Assembly (NCBI GenBank): GCA_002345215.1
Contig: DDVH01000006.1
Span: 153,463 to 164,069, forward strand
DNA length: 10,607 nucleotides
Source: Anaerolineales bacterium UBA2317
GTDB taxonomy: Bacteria > Chloroflexota > Anaerolineae > Anaerolineales > Villigracilaceae
Reading direction: 5' to 3'
Positions within the stretch are counted from its first letter, which is position 1. Every line of letters begins with the position of its first letter. Below, in pieces: positions 1 through 5,405 of this stretch. A program made the position numbers and the translations under genes. The notes under the pieces are model-generated. The model worked only from the letters and a program-made list of their open reading frames with translations. It was not told the origin of the DNA and did not search any database.

Positions 1-222
1 ACATCCCCACTTGAAAATGCATTATCTCGTTGGCGTGAAAACATGGCTGATGATTATGCCTTGTCCTCAACAAAAAAAGGCGAAGCCTTCGCTTCTGCCT
101 TTACACGTTTAGCGAATCAAAACCTCGGCGAAATTGACCCTGAAAAATGGGTGGTTTTTATGTTTTATTCACATCCGCCTTTGGGTGAAAGAATAGAAAA
201 AGCAAAAAGATTTGCTTCCTAA
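1..222 (+). CDS. M48 family metallopeptidase, C-terminal fragment (5' truncated by window edge)
   Basis: Frame 1 is open from base 1 to a TAA at 220-222 and encodes 73 residues. It contains SRWRENMADDYAL near its start, matching the conserved SR..E..AD.yAL segment of M48 (Ste24/HtpX-like) peptidases. There the Glu (visible residue 13) is the third zinc ligand and the Asp four residues later is also conserved. It ends with FYSHPPLGERI, the typical C-terminal YSHPP..ERI motif of Ste24-type CAAX/M48 proteases. The HEXXH zinc motif and the membrane segments would lie to the left of the window. It is the only plus-strand gene and converges on the small Cys-rich ORF, with a palindrome between them. 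The family call is firm; the substrate is unknown. Confidence 0.85.
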   Translation, partial: TSPLENALSRWRENMADDYALSSTKKGEAFASAFTRLANQNLGEIDPEKWVVFMFYSHPPLGERIEKAKRFAS

Positions 223-226
223 TCAT

Positions 227-253
227 GTAGGGGCGAGGTTACCTCGCCCCTAC
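227..253. repeat. Perfect 12-13 bp palindrome between convergent genes; bidirectional terminator or dispersed repeat
   Basis: GTAGGGGCGAGGT (227-239) is exactly complementary to ACCTCGCCCCTAC (241-253), leaving 12 pairs around a 3-nt loop. It begins 4 nt after the M48 stop and ends 8 nt before the stop of the minus-strand 26-aa ORF, so it could terminate both. The flanking tracts (AATTTCATTT on plus, AATGAAATT on minus) are only weakly U-rich. Palindromes beginning GTAGGGGCGA are, to my knowledge, frequent dispersed repeats in Chloroflexi and cyanobacteria, so it may be a repeat copy doubling as a terminator. Confidence 0.7.
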
Positions 254-261
254 AATTTCAT

Positions 262-342
262 TTAGCAACAACCGCCACCACCACAGCAACTGCCGTCACA
301 GTTGGTGCAGTCACAGTTACTGACCATATTCAATTCGTTCAT
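262..342 (-). CDS. 26-residue cysteine-rich peptide (metallothionein-like), unnamed
   Basis: On the minus strand an ATG at 342 opens a 26-codon frame ending in TAA at 264-262. The product is MNELNMVSN followed by a C-terminal part with seven Cys in 17 residues (C10, C12, C15, C19, C20, C25, C26) and a GGGG run between two CC pairs. It is preceded by AAGGAGGTGA (357-348), a ten-base match to the anti-Shine-Dalgarno, 5 nt from the ATG; this is the strongest RBS in the window and the main reason to call the gene. A perfect 14-bp palindrome sits further upstream. It lies downstream of an ArsR repressor on the same strand, separated by that gene's terminator. Cys spacing and context suggest thiol-based binding of a soft metal(loid), or a substrate for peptide modification. 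I recognise no family and the function is inferred. Confidence 0.72.
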   Translation of the reverse strand: MNELNMVSNCDCTNCDGSCCGGGGCC

Positions 343-347
343 TGCTT

Positions 348-357
348 TCACCTCCTT
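348..357 (-). promoter_or_regulatory. Perfect Shine-Dalgarno for the 26-aa peptide
   Basis: AAGGAGGTGA on the minus strand, spaced 5 nt (AAGCA) from the ATG at 342. The length of the match is exceptional compared with the other genes here, which mostly have AGGA or GGAG, and implies high translation of the tiny ORF. Confidence 0.8.
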
Positions 358-370
358 TCGTTGTATAGAT

Positions 371-384
371 ACATATCGATATGT
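371..384. promoter_or_regulatory. 14-bp perfect palindrome, candidate operator for the Cys-rich peptide gene
   Basis: ACATATCGATATGT is self-complementary over all 14 bases. It lies 28 nt upstream of the peptide ATG and just before a TATCTATACAAC stretch that could be a weak -10 region. An AT-rich dyad of this size near a small promoter fits an ArsR/SmtB-type operator, and an arsR gene lies next door. The identity of the binding protein is inferred. The arsR promoter shares the TATCTATA octamer found next to this palindrome but not the palindrome itself. Confidence 0.5.
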
Positions 385-390
385 TTTCAT

Positions 391-455
391 AAAAAAATTG
401 GACACAAAGCTGGTCGAGTAGTTCCGAATGGAACGTACTGAGACTTGTTGTGTCC
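391..455 (-). terminator. Composite hairpin terminator after arsR
   Basis: Directly after the arsR stop, GGACACAA (455-448) pairs with TTGTGTCC (407-400), and the RNA continues AATTTTTTT (399-391), a good U tract. Between the two arms is a second hairpin: GTTCC (434-430) pairs with GGAAC (425-421) around a 4-nt loop, extended by AGTA/TACT with one bulge. It is therefore a tall stacked stem rather than a simple stem-loop. It would isolate arsR transcription from the downstream 26-aa peptide gene, so that gene needs its own promoter or depends on readthrough. Confidence 0.7.
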
Positions 456-773
456 CTATGAGGAAATAGTCTTCAAAACAATTTGAGTCGCTTTTTCTTC
501 AGGCGCAAATTTCACCATCAACTGCCCACAACAATACGCCACTTGGTCTTGATTCAAAGAATAAAAAGTCTGTTTCCCTTCTTCACGAATATTCACCAAA
601 CCAGCATCTCGCAGAATCGCCAAATGATGAGAAACAGTAGGTTGCGAAACATCCATCTTCTCAACAATCTCAGTCACCGAACACCATTCACAGCAACAGC
701 ACTCCATAATTTTCTGGCGTGTGTCATCGGATATGGCTTTGGCAAAAAGGACGGGGTCAAATTTTGTTTTCAT
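456..773 (-). CDS. ArsR/SmtB-family transcriptional repressor with Cys-rich sensor
   Basis: This is a 105-aa winged-helix regulator of typical ArsR size. KAISDDTRQKIMECCCCEWCSVTEIVEKM (residues 12-40) corresponds to the start of the domain and the metal-sensing helix. SQPTVSHHLAILRDAGLV (43-60) is the DNA-recognition helix, and IREEGKQTFYSLN (62-74) is the beta wing. In classical ArsR the sensor is a short Cys motif such as CVC. Here it is C25-C28 plus C31, with a further pair C81-C82 in the C-terminal helix that could complete a thiolate site across the dimer. A start at 773 gives the normal family N terminus. There is no Shine-Dalgarno, and the -10 box ends only 15 nt before the ATG. Arsenite or another thiophilic metal is the likely inducer by family knowledge; the exact ligand cannot be read from sequence. 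Confidence 0.9.
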   Translation of the reverse strand: MKTKFDPVLFAKAISDDTRQKIMECCCCEWCSVTEIVEKMDVSQPTVSHHLAILRDAGLVNIREEGKQTFYSLNQDQVAYCCGQLMVKFAPEEKATQIVLKTISS

Positions 774-788
774 AAAATTTCTAGATTT

Positions 789-816
789 ATTATATAGATA
801 AACGTCTATTTGTCAA
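789..816 (-). promoter_or_regulatory. Strong sigma-70-type promoter for arsR
   Basis: TTGACA (816-811) and TATAAT (794-789), both full consensus, are separated by 16 nt on the minus strand. The -35 starts 4 nt beyond the DUF1786 stop. Predicted initiation around 781-783 leaves a leader of only about 8-10 nt before the ATG at 773. Confidence 0.85.
794..809. promoter_or_regulatory. Inverted repeat between -35 and -10 of arsR, likely autoregulatory operator
   Basis: ATAGAT (794-799) and GTCTAT (804-809) form an imperfect dyad (5 of 6 positions) with a 4-nt centre, lying across the promoter spacer and touching the -10 box. Autorepression by binding over the promoter is typical of ArsR proteins, so this is the natural candidate site. 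It is an inference from position and symmetry. Confidence 0.55.
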
Positions 817-820
817 GAGA

Positions 821-2023
821 TTAATTTGCATCCCACGGCGTGACTCCCTTTTTAGCACCGCCTCTTAATGACCTTTGAATTGGTTCTGCCAACTCAGGCA
901 GAATCTCACTTGTAGCGGATAACAACCCGAAACAACCTGCAATCATCATGTCACCAAAGGGGACAGCAAAATAAGGACGTAACGATTTACGATTTTCGAT
1001 TAACGATTGACGATTAAACATATTTCTTCTTGGTCCAGTCACCACTACATCAAAATCATCTTTGCCAAATTCAAATTTTTTATCTGAATACATCAATGCA
1101 CCATGACCCATATCATCAAAAACATCTTCATGTTTTAGAGAGCCATCTGCTAATTTATGAATCAACGATTCAAGTTTCGGTAAATCAATCTCGCCGGTAT
1201 GATGTTCAAACACGCCTTCAATGCCTTTTTCACCCAAACGAAAGGCTAGGGTATGGAAGTTGCCTACATTACAAATAATCACTTCTTTGCGCGTAGGCAA
1301 ATTAGAACTGTTACTTAATTTAGTATCAAACATTGCACCCAACACTGCCGCTGGAGCAGTATCCATCACAACTAGTGGACATGGCAAGTCATTTGCTGAA
1401 TCCGCAACGGATTGTAAGCGCGTCATAATTTTCGGAATGTTATTGGATAAATAAGCAAAAGCGGATAATGAATTTTTTGCTTTGATTATTTCATCCAAAT
1501 AATCAAAGCGAAATTGCCGGTCTGAAACGCCTGCAGGGGCGTTGCCATGGTCAAAGACGGCAACAGCGATTGCAGATAAATCATCTAAAGAAACGCCATA
1601 ATCTGAAAATGTTTTGGAGATTAATTCAAAATCGAAATCTTTTAATTCGAGACTTAAGACTTTAGGTTTTAGACTTTTTGCTTCATCTTCTGAAATAATT
1701 TTTATTCCTAATGCTTCTACTTTATCTAATTCATCATTCAACGTCGTTGCGGCGGAGGGAGTCATATAAACGGGAATACCTGCTTTTGCAACTTCTTCAA
1801 TTGCCCAAGCGGATGGTCCGCCGCCCATTTGATGACCCGTAAATAAAAGTGGAGTTTTAGAAGCAGATGTCCCCGAAGTGTGAAGCGTTTGTTTGAGGCG
1901 ACGATGAATCATCATGGTGGGCGAGGGCAAGACGAGTTTGAATCCGTTTTCAATATCCAGATTCGAATCATATAAAAATATATCTTGCGTACCTGTGCCG
2001 ATGTCTACAGTTAAAATTTTCAA
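821..2023 (-). CDS. DUF1786 family protein of unknown function
   Basis: A 400-aa protein starting MKILTVDIGTGTQDIFLYD, which resembles the phosphate-1 loop of actin/Hsp70-fold ATPases. Other segments with family character are FTGHQMGGGPSAWAIEE (61-77), VFDHGNAPAG (156-165), MDTAPAAVLGA (220-230), CNVGNFHTLAF (251-261), VTGPRR (328-333) and FAVPFGDMMIAGCFGLL (352-368). I match it to DUF1786, whose database label 'pyruvate formate-lyase activating enzyme' is unsupported here: there is no CxxxCxxC cluster, only scattered Cys 215, 251 and 364. The start is a TTG (2023-2021) overlapping the upstream TGA in TTGA, with AGGA 8 nt before it, indicating coupling to the ferritin-like/VIT gene. Two 7-nt-period arrays and a 13-bp inverted repeat sit inside the frame. 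The family call is moderately sure; the function is unknown. Confidence 0.75.
   Translation of the reverse strand: MKILTVDIGTGTQDIFLYDSNLDIENGFKLVLPSPTMMIHRRLKQTLHTSGTSASKTPLLFTGHQMGGGPSAWAIEEVAKAGIPVYMTPSAATTLNDELDKVEALGIKIISEDEAKSLKPKVLSLELKDFDFELISKTFSDYGVSLDDLSAIAVAVFDHGNAPAGVSDRQFRFDYLDEIIKAKNSLSAFAYLSNNIPKIMTRLQSVADSANDLPCPLVVMDTAPAAVLGAMFDTKLSNSSNLPTRKEVIICNVGNFHTLAFRLGEKGIEGVFEHHTGEIDLPKLESLIHKLADGSLKHEDVFDDMGHGALMYSDKKFEFGKDDFDVVVTGPRRNMFNRQSLIENRKSLRPYFAVPFGDMMIAGCFGLLSATSEILPELAEPIQRSLRGGAKKGVTPWDAN
983..1017. repeat. Five tandem heptamers (CGATTNN / AATCG on coding strand) inside the DUF1786 gene
   Basis: CGATT occurs at 983, 990, 997, 1004 and 1011, an exact 7-nt period (CGATTTA, CGATTTT, CGATTAA, CGATTGA, CGATTAA). 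The minus strand reads AATCGNN units and encodes about residues 336-348 (NRQSLIENRKSLR), between the conserved VTGPRR and YFAVPFGD segments. Since 7 is not a multiple of 3, codon or peptide repetition cannot explain the period, so it is a DNA-level repeat read through in frame. Confidence 0.85.
1479..1509. repeat. Perfect 13-bp inverted repeat inside the DUF1786 gene
   Basis: GCTTTGATTATTT (1479-1491) and AAATAATCAAAGC (1497-1509) are exact complements around a 5-nt loop. The segment encodes about residues 172-182 (RFDYLDEIIKA). No U tract follows on the minus strand, so it is not an obvious terminator. Confidence 0.75.
1651..1678. repeat. Four heptamers of GACTTNA type inside the DUF1786 gene
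   Basis: GACTTAA (1651), GACTTTA (1658), GGTTTTA (1665) and GACTTTT (1672) follow each other at exactly 7 nt. On the coding strand this is AGTCT-type units and encodes about residues 116-125 (KSLKPKVLSL). The GTCT core is the same as in the two arrays flanking gcvH, but with a 7-nt instead of an 8-9-nt period. Confidence 0.7.
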
Positions 2024-2895
2024 ACTTCAATTCCTAACCAAATGCGAATGAAATAACCAATGATGAACGAAATCGTAGCTACGCCTAAAGTTAAACCCGC
2101 CATTTCAAGAAAACGCGCACGAAATGATTCACCTTTTGCAATTGAAATATAAAAATTAAAGACAGCAATAATAATTACGGCTGTGGTTAATGCAATTGCA
2201 AGGTCTAGATAAAAATTATCGAAAAGCAAATAGGGAAGAATTAACAAAACAACCGTACAAATATATGCGACGCCAGTATAAACCGCCGCACGGACTGGAT
2301 TCTTTTTTGTCACTTCAGAACGCGTGGAAAGATATTCGCTCGCCGCCATAGACATAGAAGCCGCAATCCCTGTAATAAGACCTGATAGTGCAATGAGTTG
2401 AGTATTTTGCAAAGCCAGTGTAAGCCCTGCAAGTGCACCTGTGAGTTCAACGAGCGCATCACTTAACCCTAATACAATCGAACCTGCATATTCCAATCGC
2501 TCTTCATCTAACATGTTTAACAATTGTTGTTCGTGTTGTTCTTCTTCATGTTGATATGTTCTCGCTTCGGGAATGACTTCTGAAACTGCATCGTAATTTT
2601 TTTGAGCAGATTCCTCGCCGAGTTCCATTAATTTGACTCCAAACGTCACGCCGAAAACCACACTGAGCGTGTAATAAAACCAAATATTAAACCAGCTCGG
2701 TTTTACCTCTTGATTGGTGTATTTTTTCCAGCCGTTGTAATGACGTAGTTCATCTTCGGCAATTTCTTCTAAAAGCTTTGCATTCTCAACAGACTTAATC
2801 TTTTTTGCCAAGCGTTTATAAATATGATATTCGGTGATTTCTGTTTTTTGAAAGAGAATTAGTTTTTGGCGAATGTCATCGCTTATATTTTGCAT
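2020..2895 (-). CDS. Ferritin-like domain fused to VIT1/CCC1-type iron/manganese transporter (MbfA-like)
   Basis: A 291-aa protein. The N-terminal ~130 residues are ferritin/rubrerythrin-like: TEITEYHIY (E19, E22), E49xxH52 in EDELRHY and E118xxH121 in HEEEQHE supply the expected carboxylate and His ligands. A hydrophobic helix (about 68-92) lies between. The C-terminal half is a VIT1/CCC1 membrane domain with roughly five helices, starting SIVLGLSDALVELTGALAGL (139-158) and followed by ITGIAASMSMAASEYLS, the family's signature second helix. In characterised MbfA proteins this fusion exports Fe(II); here export of iron or manganese is inferred. The ATG at 2895 is preferred over an in-frame GTG one codon earlier, because AAGGAG ends 6 nt before the ATG but only 3 nt before the GTG. 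The TGA overlaps the DUF1786 start. A possible -10 TACAAT lies at 2929-2924, with no clear -35. Confidence 0.88.
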   Translation of the reverse strand: MQNISDDIRQKLILFQKTEITEYHIYKRLAKKIKSVENAKLLEEIAEDELRHYNGWKKYTNQEVKPSWFNIWFYYTLSVVFGVTFGVKLMELGEESAQKNYDAVSEVIPEARTYQHEEEQHEQQLLNMLDEERLEYAGSIVLGLSDALVELTGALAGLTLALQNTQLIALSGLITGIAASMSMAASEYLSTRSEVTKKNPVRAAVYTGVAYICTVVLLILPYLLFDNFYLDLAIALTTAVIIIAVFNFYISIAKGESFRARFLEMAGLTLGVATISFIIGYFIRIWLGIEV

Positions 2896-2938
2896 CACAA
2901 TCTCCTTGAAGAATTCTATAAATATTGTAAGCGATTTT

Positions 2939-2976
2939 GAAAAATAAAATGGTGCGTTACAAACGCACCATTTTAT
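2939..2976 (-). terminator. Intrinsic terminator after the methyltransferase gene
   Basis: A 14-bp perfect stem (2944-2957 with 2963-2976; core AAAATGGTGCGT) has a 5-nt loop. On the minus strand it is followed by TTTTT. It begins 4 nt after the methyltransferase TAA. Stem, loop and U tract all fit a rho-independent terminator and separate the methyltransferase from the ferritin-like/VIT operon. Confidence 0.88.
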
Positions 2977-2980
2977 AAAT

Positions 2981-3790
2981 TTATTCTATGTTTTGTAAAA
3001 CAAAATACCAATATCGGCGTTTATCCAAATGTGGTATGTCGTCTTTAGGAGAGTTCCCAGACAGCCCTTGAAATTGATAAAAAAGTTTATGCAGAATTTT
3101 CGGCGCATAGTGTTTCGCAAGTTGAATGCGTTGCTCGCGATCCATTTCTAACGCTTTCAAAACATTTTCGGTAATATCTTCTTCTTTGATTACTTTCCAA
3201 CCGATTTGTTTTAATTGTTTATGCCACTCGTCTACTTTTTCTTCATATCTTAAATCAGTGTAAAGAAAATATCCGTCGGGCTTCAAAACTCTTTTCACAT
3301 GCTCAAAAAACTTTGTGATGTTCGGATAATACAAAGACGCCTCCACATTCAGGACCACATCAAAAGAATTATCAGGGAATTTCAAATCTTCGGCATTGCC
3401 ATGCTGAAAATGTAAACCATCAAATTTATGATGCTCACGACAAAACTCGATAGCGCGTTGTGAGAAATCAACCCCGACATAAGATTTGGGTTTGAAATAA
3501 CGCATGATGAAGTTCGCGCCTCCGCCTCGCCCAGAGCTGACTTCTAACGCTTCAACATTATTCCACTCTACATGCTTGGCGACGTGATGATACAACTGCA
3601 AAGGATAACGATGATATTCATCATCAGGATGTAGTTCTAAAGTCTCTCCGCCTTGATGATGCGAGGTGTATCCGAAATTCATAAAGACAGCCCCTTTGTC
3701 TTTGACCAGTGTAGAGACGTATTCATATTGCAAGCGGGTAAGCCAGCTTTTGAGGCTGGGAAAACGATGAAATAATATTTTATTTAGCAT
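2981..3790 (-). CDS. Class I SAM-dependent methyltransferase
   Basis: A 269-aa Rossmann-fold methyltransferase. Motif I is LEVSSGRGGG (82-91); the acidic end of strand 2 is GVDFS (D108); NAEDLKFPDNSFDVV (132-146) holds the adenine-contact Asp and motif IV; and VKRVLKPDGYFLYTDLR (165-181) is the post-core segment. The N-terminal FMNFGY followed by EVSSGRGGG resembles the UbiE-like methyltransferases that include mycobacterial phthiotriol/phenolphthiotriol methyltransferase, which hints at a lipid or polyketide-type acceptor. The acceptor cannot be assigned. The ATG at 3790 has AGGA 6 nt upstream. The gene is monocistronic, with its own promoter and a strong terminator. Confidence 0.85.
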   Translation of the reverse strand: MLNKILFHRFPSLKSWLTRLQYEYVSTLVKDKGAVFMNFGYTSHHQGGETLELHPDDEYHRYPLQLYHHVAKHVEWNNVEALEVSSGRGGGANFIMRYFKPKSYVGVDFSQRAIEFCREHHKFDGLHFQHGNAEDLKFPDNSFDVVLNVEASLYYPNITKFFEHVKRVLKPDGYFLYTDLRYEEKVDEWHKQLKQIGWKVIKEEDITENVLKALEMDREQRIQLAKHYAPKILHKLFYQFQGLSGNSPKDDIPHLDKRRYWYFVLQNIE

Positions 3791-3822
3791 AGATTTTCCT
3801 AATCCGATTTGAGTTGCCCCGC

Positions 3823-3851
3823 ATTATAACCTTAGGAAGGAAAAGGCGGAA
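3823..3851 (-). promoter_or_regulatory. Probable promoter of the methyltransferase gene
   Basis: A consensus -10 TATAAT (3828-3823) lies 32 nt upstream of the ATG. Only a weak -35 (TTCCGC, about 3851-3846) lies 17 nt further up. The gene is isolated between two terminators, so a promoter must lie here; the -10 is convincing, the -35 is not. Confidence 0.55.
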
Positions 3852-3866
3852 TTACGGTTTTGAAAT

Positions 3867-3905
3867 TAAAAAAGACATCCGAAGCCTTTAAGACTTCGGA
3901 TGTCT
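3867..3905 (-). terminator. Intrinsic terminator of the gcv operon
   Basis: AGACATCCGAAG (3873-3884) and CTTCGGATGTCT (3894-3905) form a perfect 12-bp stem with a 9-nt loop. On the minus strand it is followed by TTTTTTAATTTC. It starts 10 nt after the gcvPB stop codon. Confidence 0.9.
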
Positions 3906-3915
3906 GATACTTAAC

Positions 3916-5403
3916 TTATACCATTGCCTCATAATCTTCTGGCAACCAACAACACAAGACCAACTCTCGCGCCGCTTTGACTTCATCCATGCGACCAAAT
4001 TTTGTGGTGCTTGGGGCATTATGAAGAAGTTCAGGTTGATTCTTTGCTTCTTCCGCAATTTTGATTAAAGCATCTGCAAACTTATCTAATGTATCTTTAT
4101 TTTCAGTTTCAGTTGGCTCAATCATCAATGCTTCGGGGACAATGAGAGGGAAGTAGTTTGTTGGCGGGTGGAAACCATAATCCATGAGACGTTTTGATAC
4201 ATCTAAAGCTCGCACATCACTGCCTTCAAATCTTCCTTCTGCAACAAATTCATGCATACAGATTCGGTCAAATGGAATTTTGTAATGACTACGAACTTTG
4301 GCTTGTAAGTAATTTGCATTTAATACTGCATATTGAGAAATATCTTTTAAGCCATCAGGTCCATGCATGGCGATGTAGGTATATGCTCGCACCATACCAC
4401 CGCCAAAGTGACCGTGAAATGCTTTCATTCGTCCAATAGAATTTTTTGGTGTAATGAAACCATAAAATGGGGCTTCATCATCATTTCCTTCTTCAAGGAT
4501 GCCAACAAGTGGTGCAGGTAGAAAATCTAGCAAAGCTTTACCCACTCCAACAGGTCCACAACCCGGTCCACCACCACCGTGTGGGACAGAGAAAGTTTTA
4601 TGCAAGTTGAAATGCATTACATCAAAACCTAAGTCACCGGGGCGGACGATGCCAAGCAAAGCATTTAAATTTGCACCATCACCATACATCAAACCACCAC
4701 ATCCATGTACCATCTCAATCACTTTTTCGATGTTTTCATCAAACATGCCAAGCGTGTTTGGATTGGTCAACATCATGCCAACGACTGAATCATCACATGC
4801 CGCTTCAAGTGCTTTAAGGTCAACATTGCCTCTGTTATCCGATGGAATGGTGACTACACTCATGCCCATCATGCCAACGGATGCGGGGTTTGTTCCATGT
4901 GCGGCATCAGGGATTAACATCTTCGTGCGTTTCGTATCACCTTTTAACTTGTGATACGCCGCCATCATCAACACGCCTGTATATTCTCCATGTGCGCCAG
5001 CGGCAGGTTGTAAAGTCACACCTGCAAAGCCACTAATTTCTTTTAACCATTCTTGCAATTCAAACATCAAAGCCAAATTGCCTTGCACAGTTTCAATCGG
5101 TTGTAATGGATGCGTAAATAAAAAGCCCGGATAGCGACAAGTATCTTCATTTATCTTTGGGTTGTATTTCATCGTACAAGAACCTAATGGATAAAATCCT
5201 TCATCTACGCTGTAATTTAATTTGCTTAATTTAACGTAATGACGAACCACATCCACTTCGGCGATTTCGGGCAGAGGGAGTTCGGAGCGAAGCAAATGTT
5301 GAGGTAGAGAATCAGTTTGAGGCACGTCTGAAGCGGGCATTTTTACGCCACGTCGCCCGGGAGATGAAAGTTCAAAAATAGTAGGTTCAATAATTGTCGC
5401 CAT
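3916..5403 (-). CDS. gcvPB: Glycine dehydrogenase (decarboxylating) subunit 2, P-protein beta half
   Basis: A 495-aa PLP enzyme, the catalytic half of the split P-protein of the glycine cleavage system. It decarboxylates glycine and passes the aminomethyl group to lipoyl-GcvH. Family landmarks are YPLGSCTMKYNPK (71-83), LQPAAGAHGEYTG (131-143), IPDAAHGTNPASVGM (164-178), GDGANLNALLG (241-251) and FNLHKTFSVPHGGGGPG (265-281), with K269 as the PLP Schiff-base lysine. Near the C terminus, YFPLIVPEALMIEPTETE is also conserved. The length is normal. The ATG at 5403 is 2 nt after the gcvPA stop, and GGAG sits 8 nt upstream within the gcvPA end, so the two are translated as a coupled pair and form the heterotetrameric enzyme. 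Confidence 0.97.
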   Translation of the reverse strand: MATIIEPTIFELSSPGRRGVKMPASDVPQTDSLPQHLLRSELPLPEIAEVDVVRHYVKLSKLNYSVDEGFYPLGSCTMKYNPKINEDTCRYPGFLFTHPLQPIETVQGNLALMFELQEWLKEISGFAGVTLQPAAGAHGEYTGVLMMAAYHKLKGDTKRTKMLIPDAAHGTNPASVGMMGMSVVTIPSDNRGNVDLKALEAACDDSVVGMMLTNPNTLGMFDENIEKVIEMVHGCGGLMYGDGANLNALLGIVRPGDLGFDVMHFNLHKTFSVPHGGGGPGCGPVGVGKALLDFLPAPLVGILEEGNDDEAPFYGFITPKNSIGRMKAFHGHFGGGMVRAYTYIAMHGPDGLKDISQYAVLNANYLQAKVRSHYKIPFDRICMHEFVAEGRFEGSDVRALDVSKRLMDYGFHPPTNYFPLIVPEALMIEPTETENKDTLDKFADALIKIAEEAKNQPELLHNAPSTTKFGRMDEVKAARELVLCCWLPEDYEAMV

Positions 5404-5405
5404 TT

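Noticed and set aside
821..2023. Annotation of the DUF1786 protein as pyruvate formate-lyase activating enzyme
   Set aside because: The radical-SAM CxxxCxxC motif is missing and the N terminus looks like an actin-fold phosphate loop; only three scattered Cys are present.
2896..2898. GTG start of the ferritin-like/VIT gene
   Set aside because: It lies only 3 nt from the SD, while the adjacent ATG at 2895 has a proper 6-nt spacing.
4499..4954. 151-codon plus-strand open frame
   Set aside because: It is antisense to the highly conserved middle of gcvPB, shows no family features and has no RBS.
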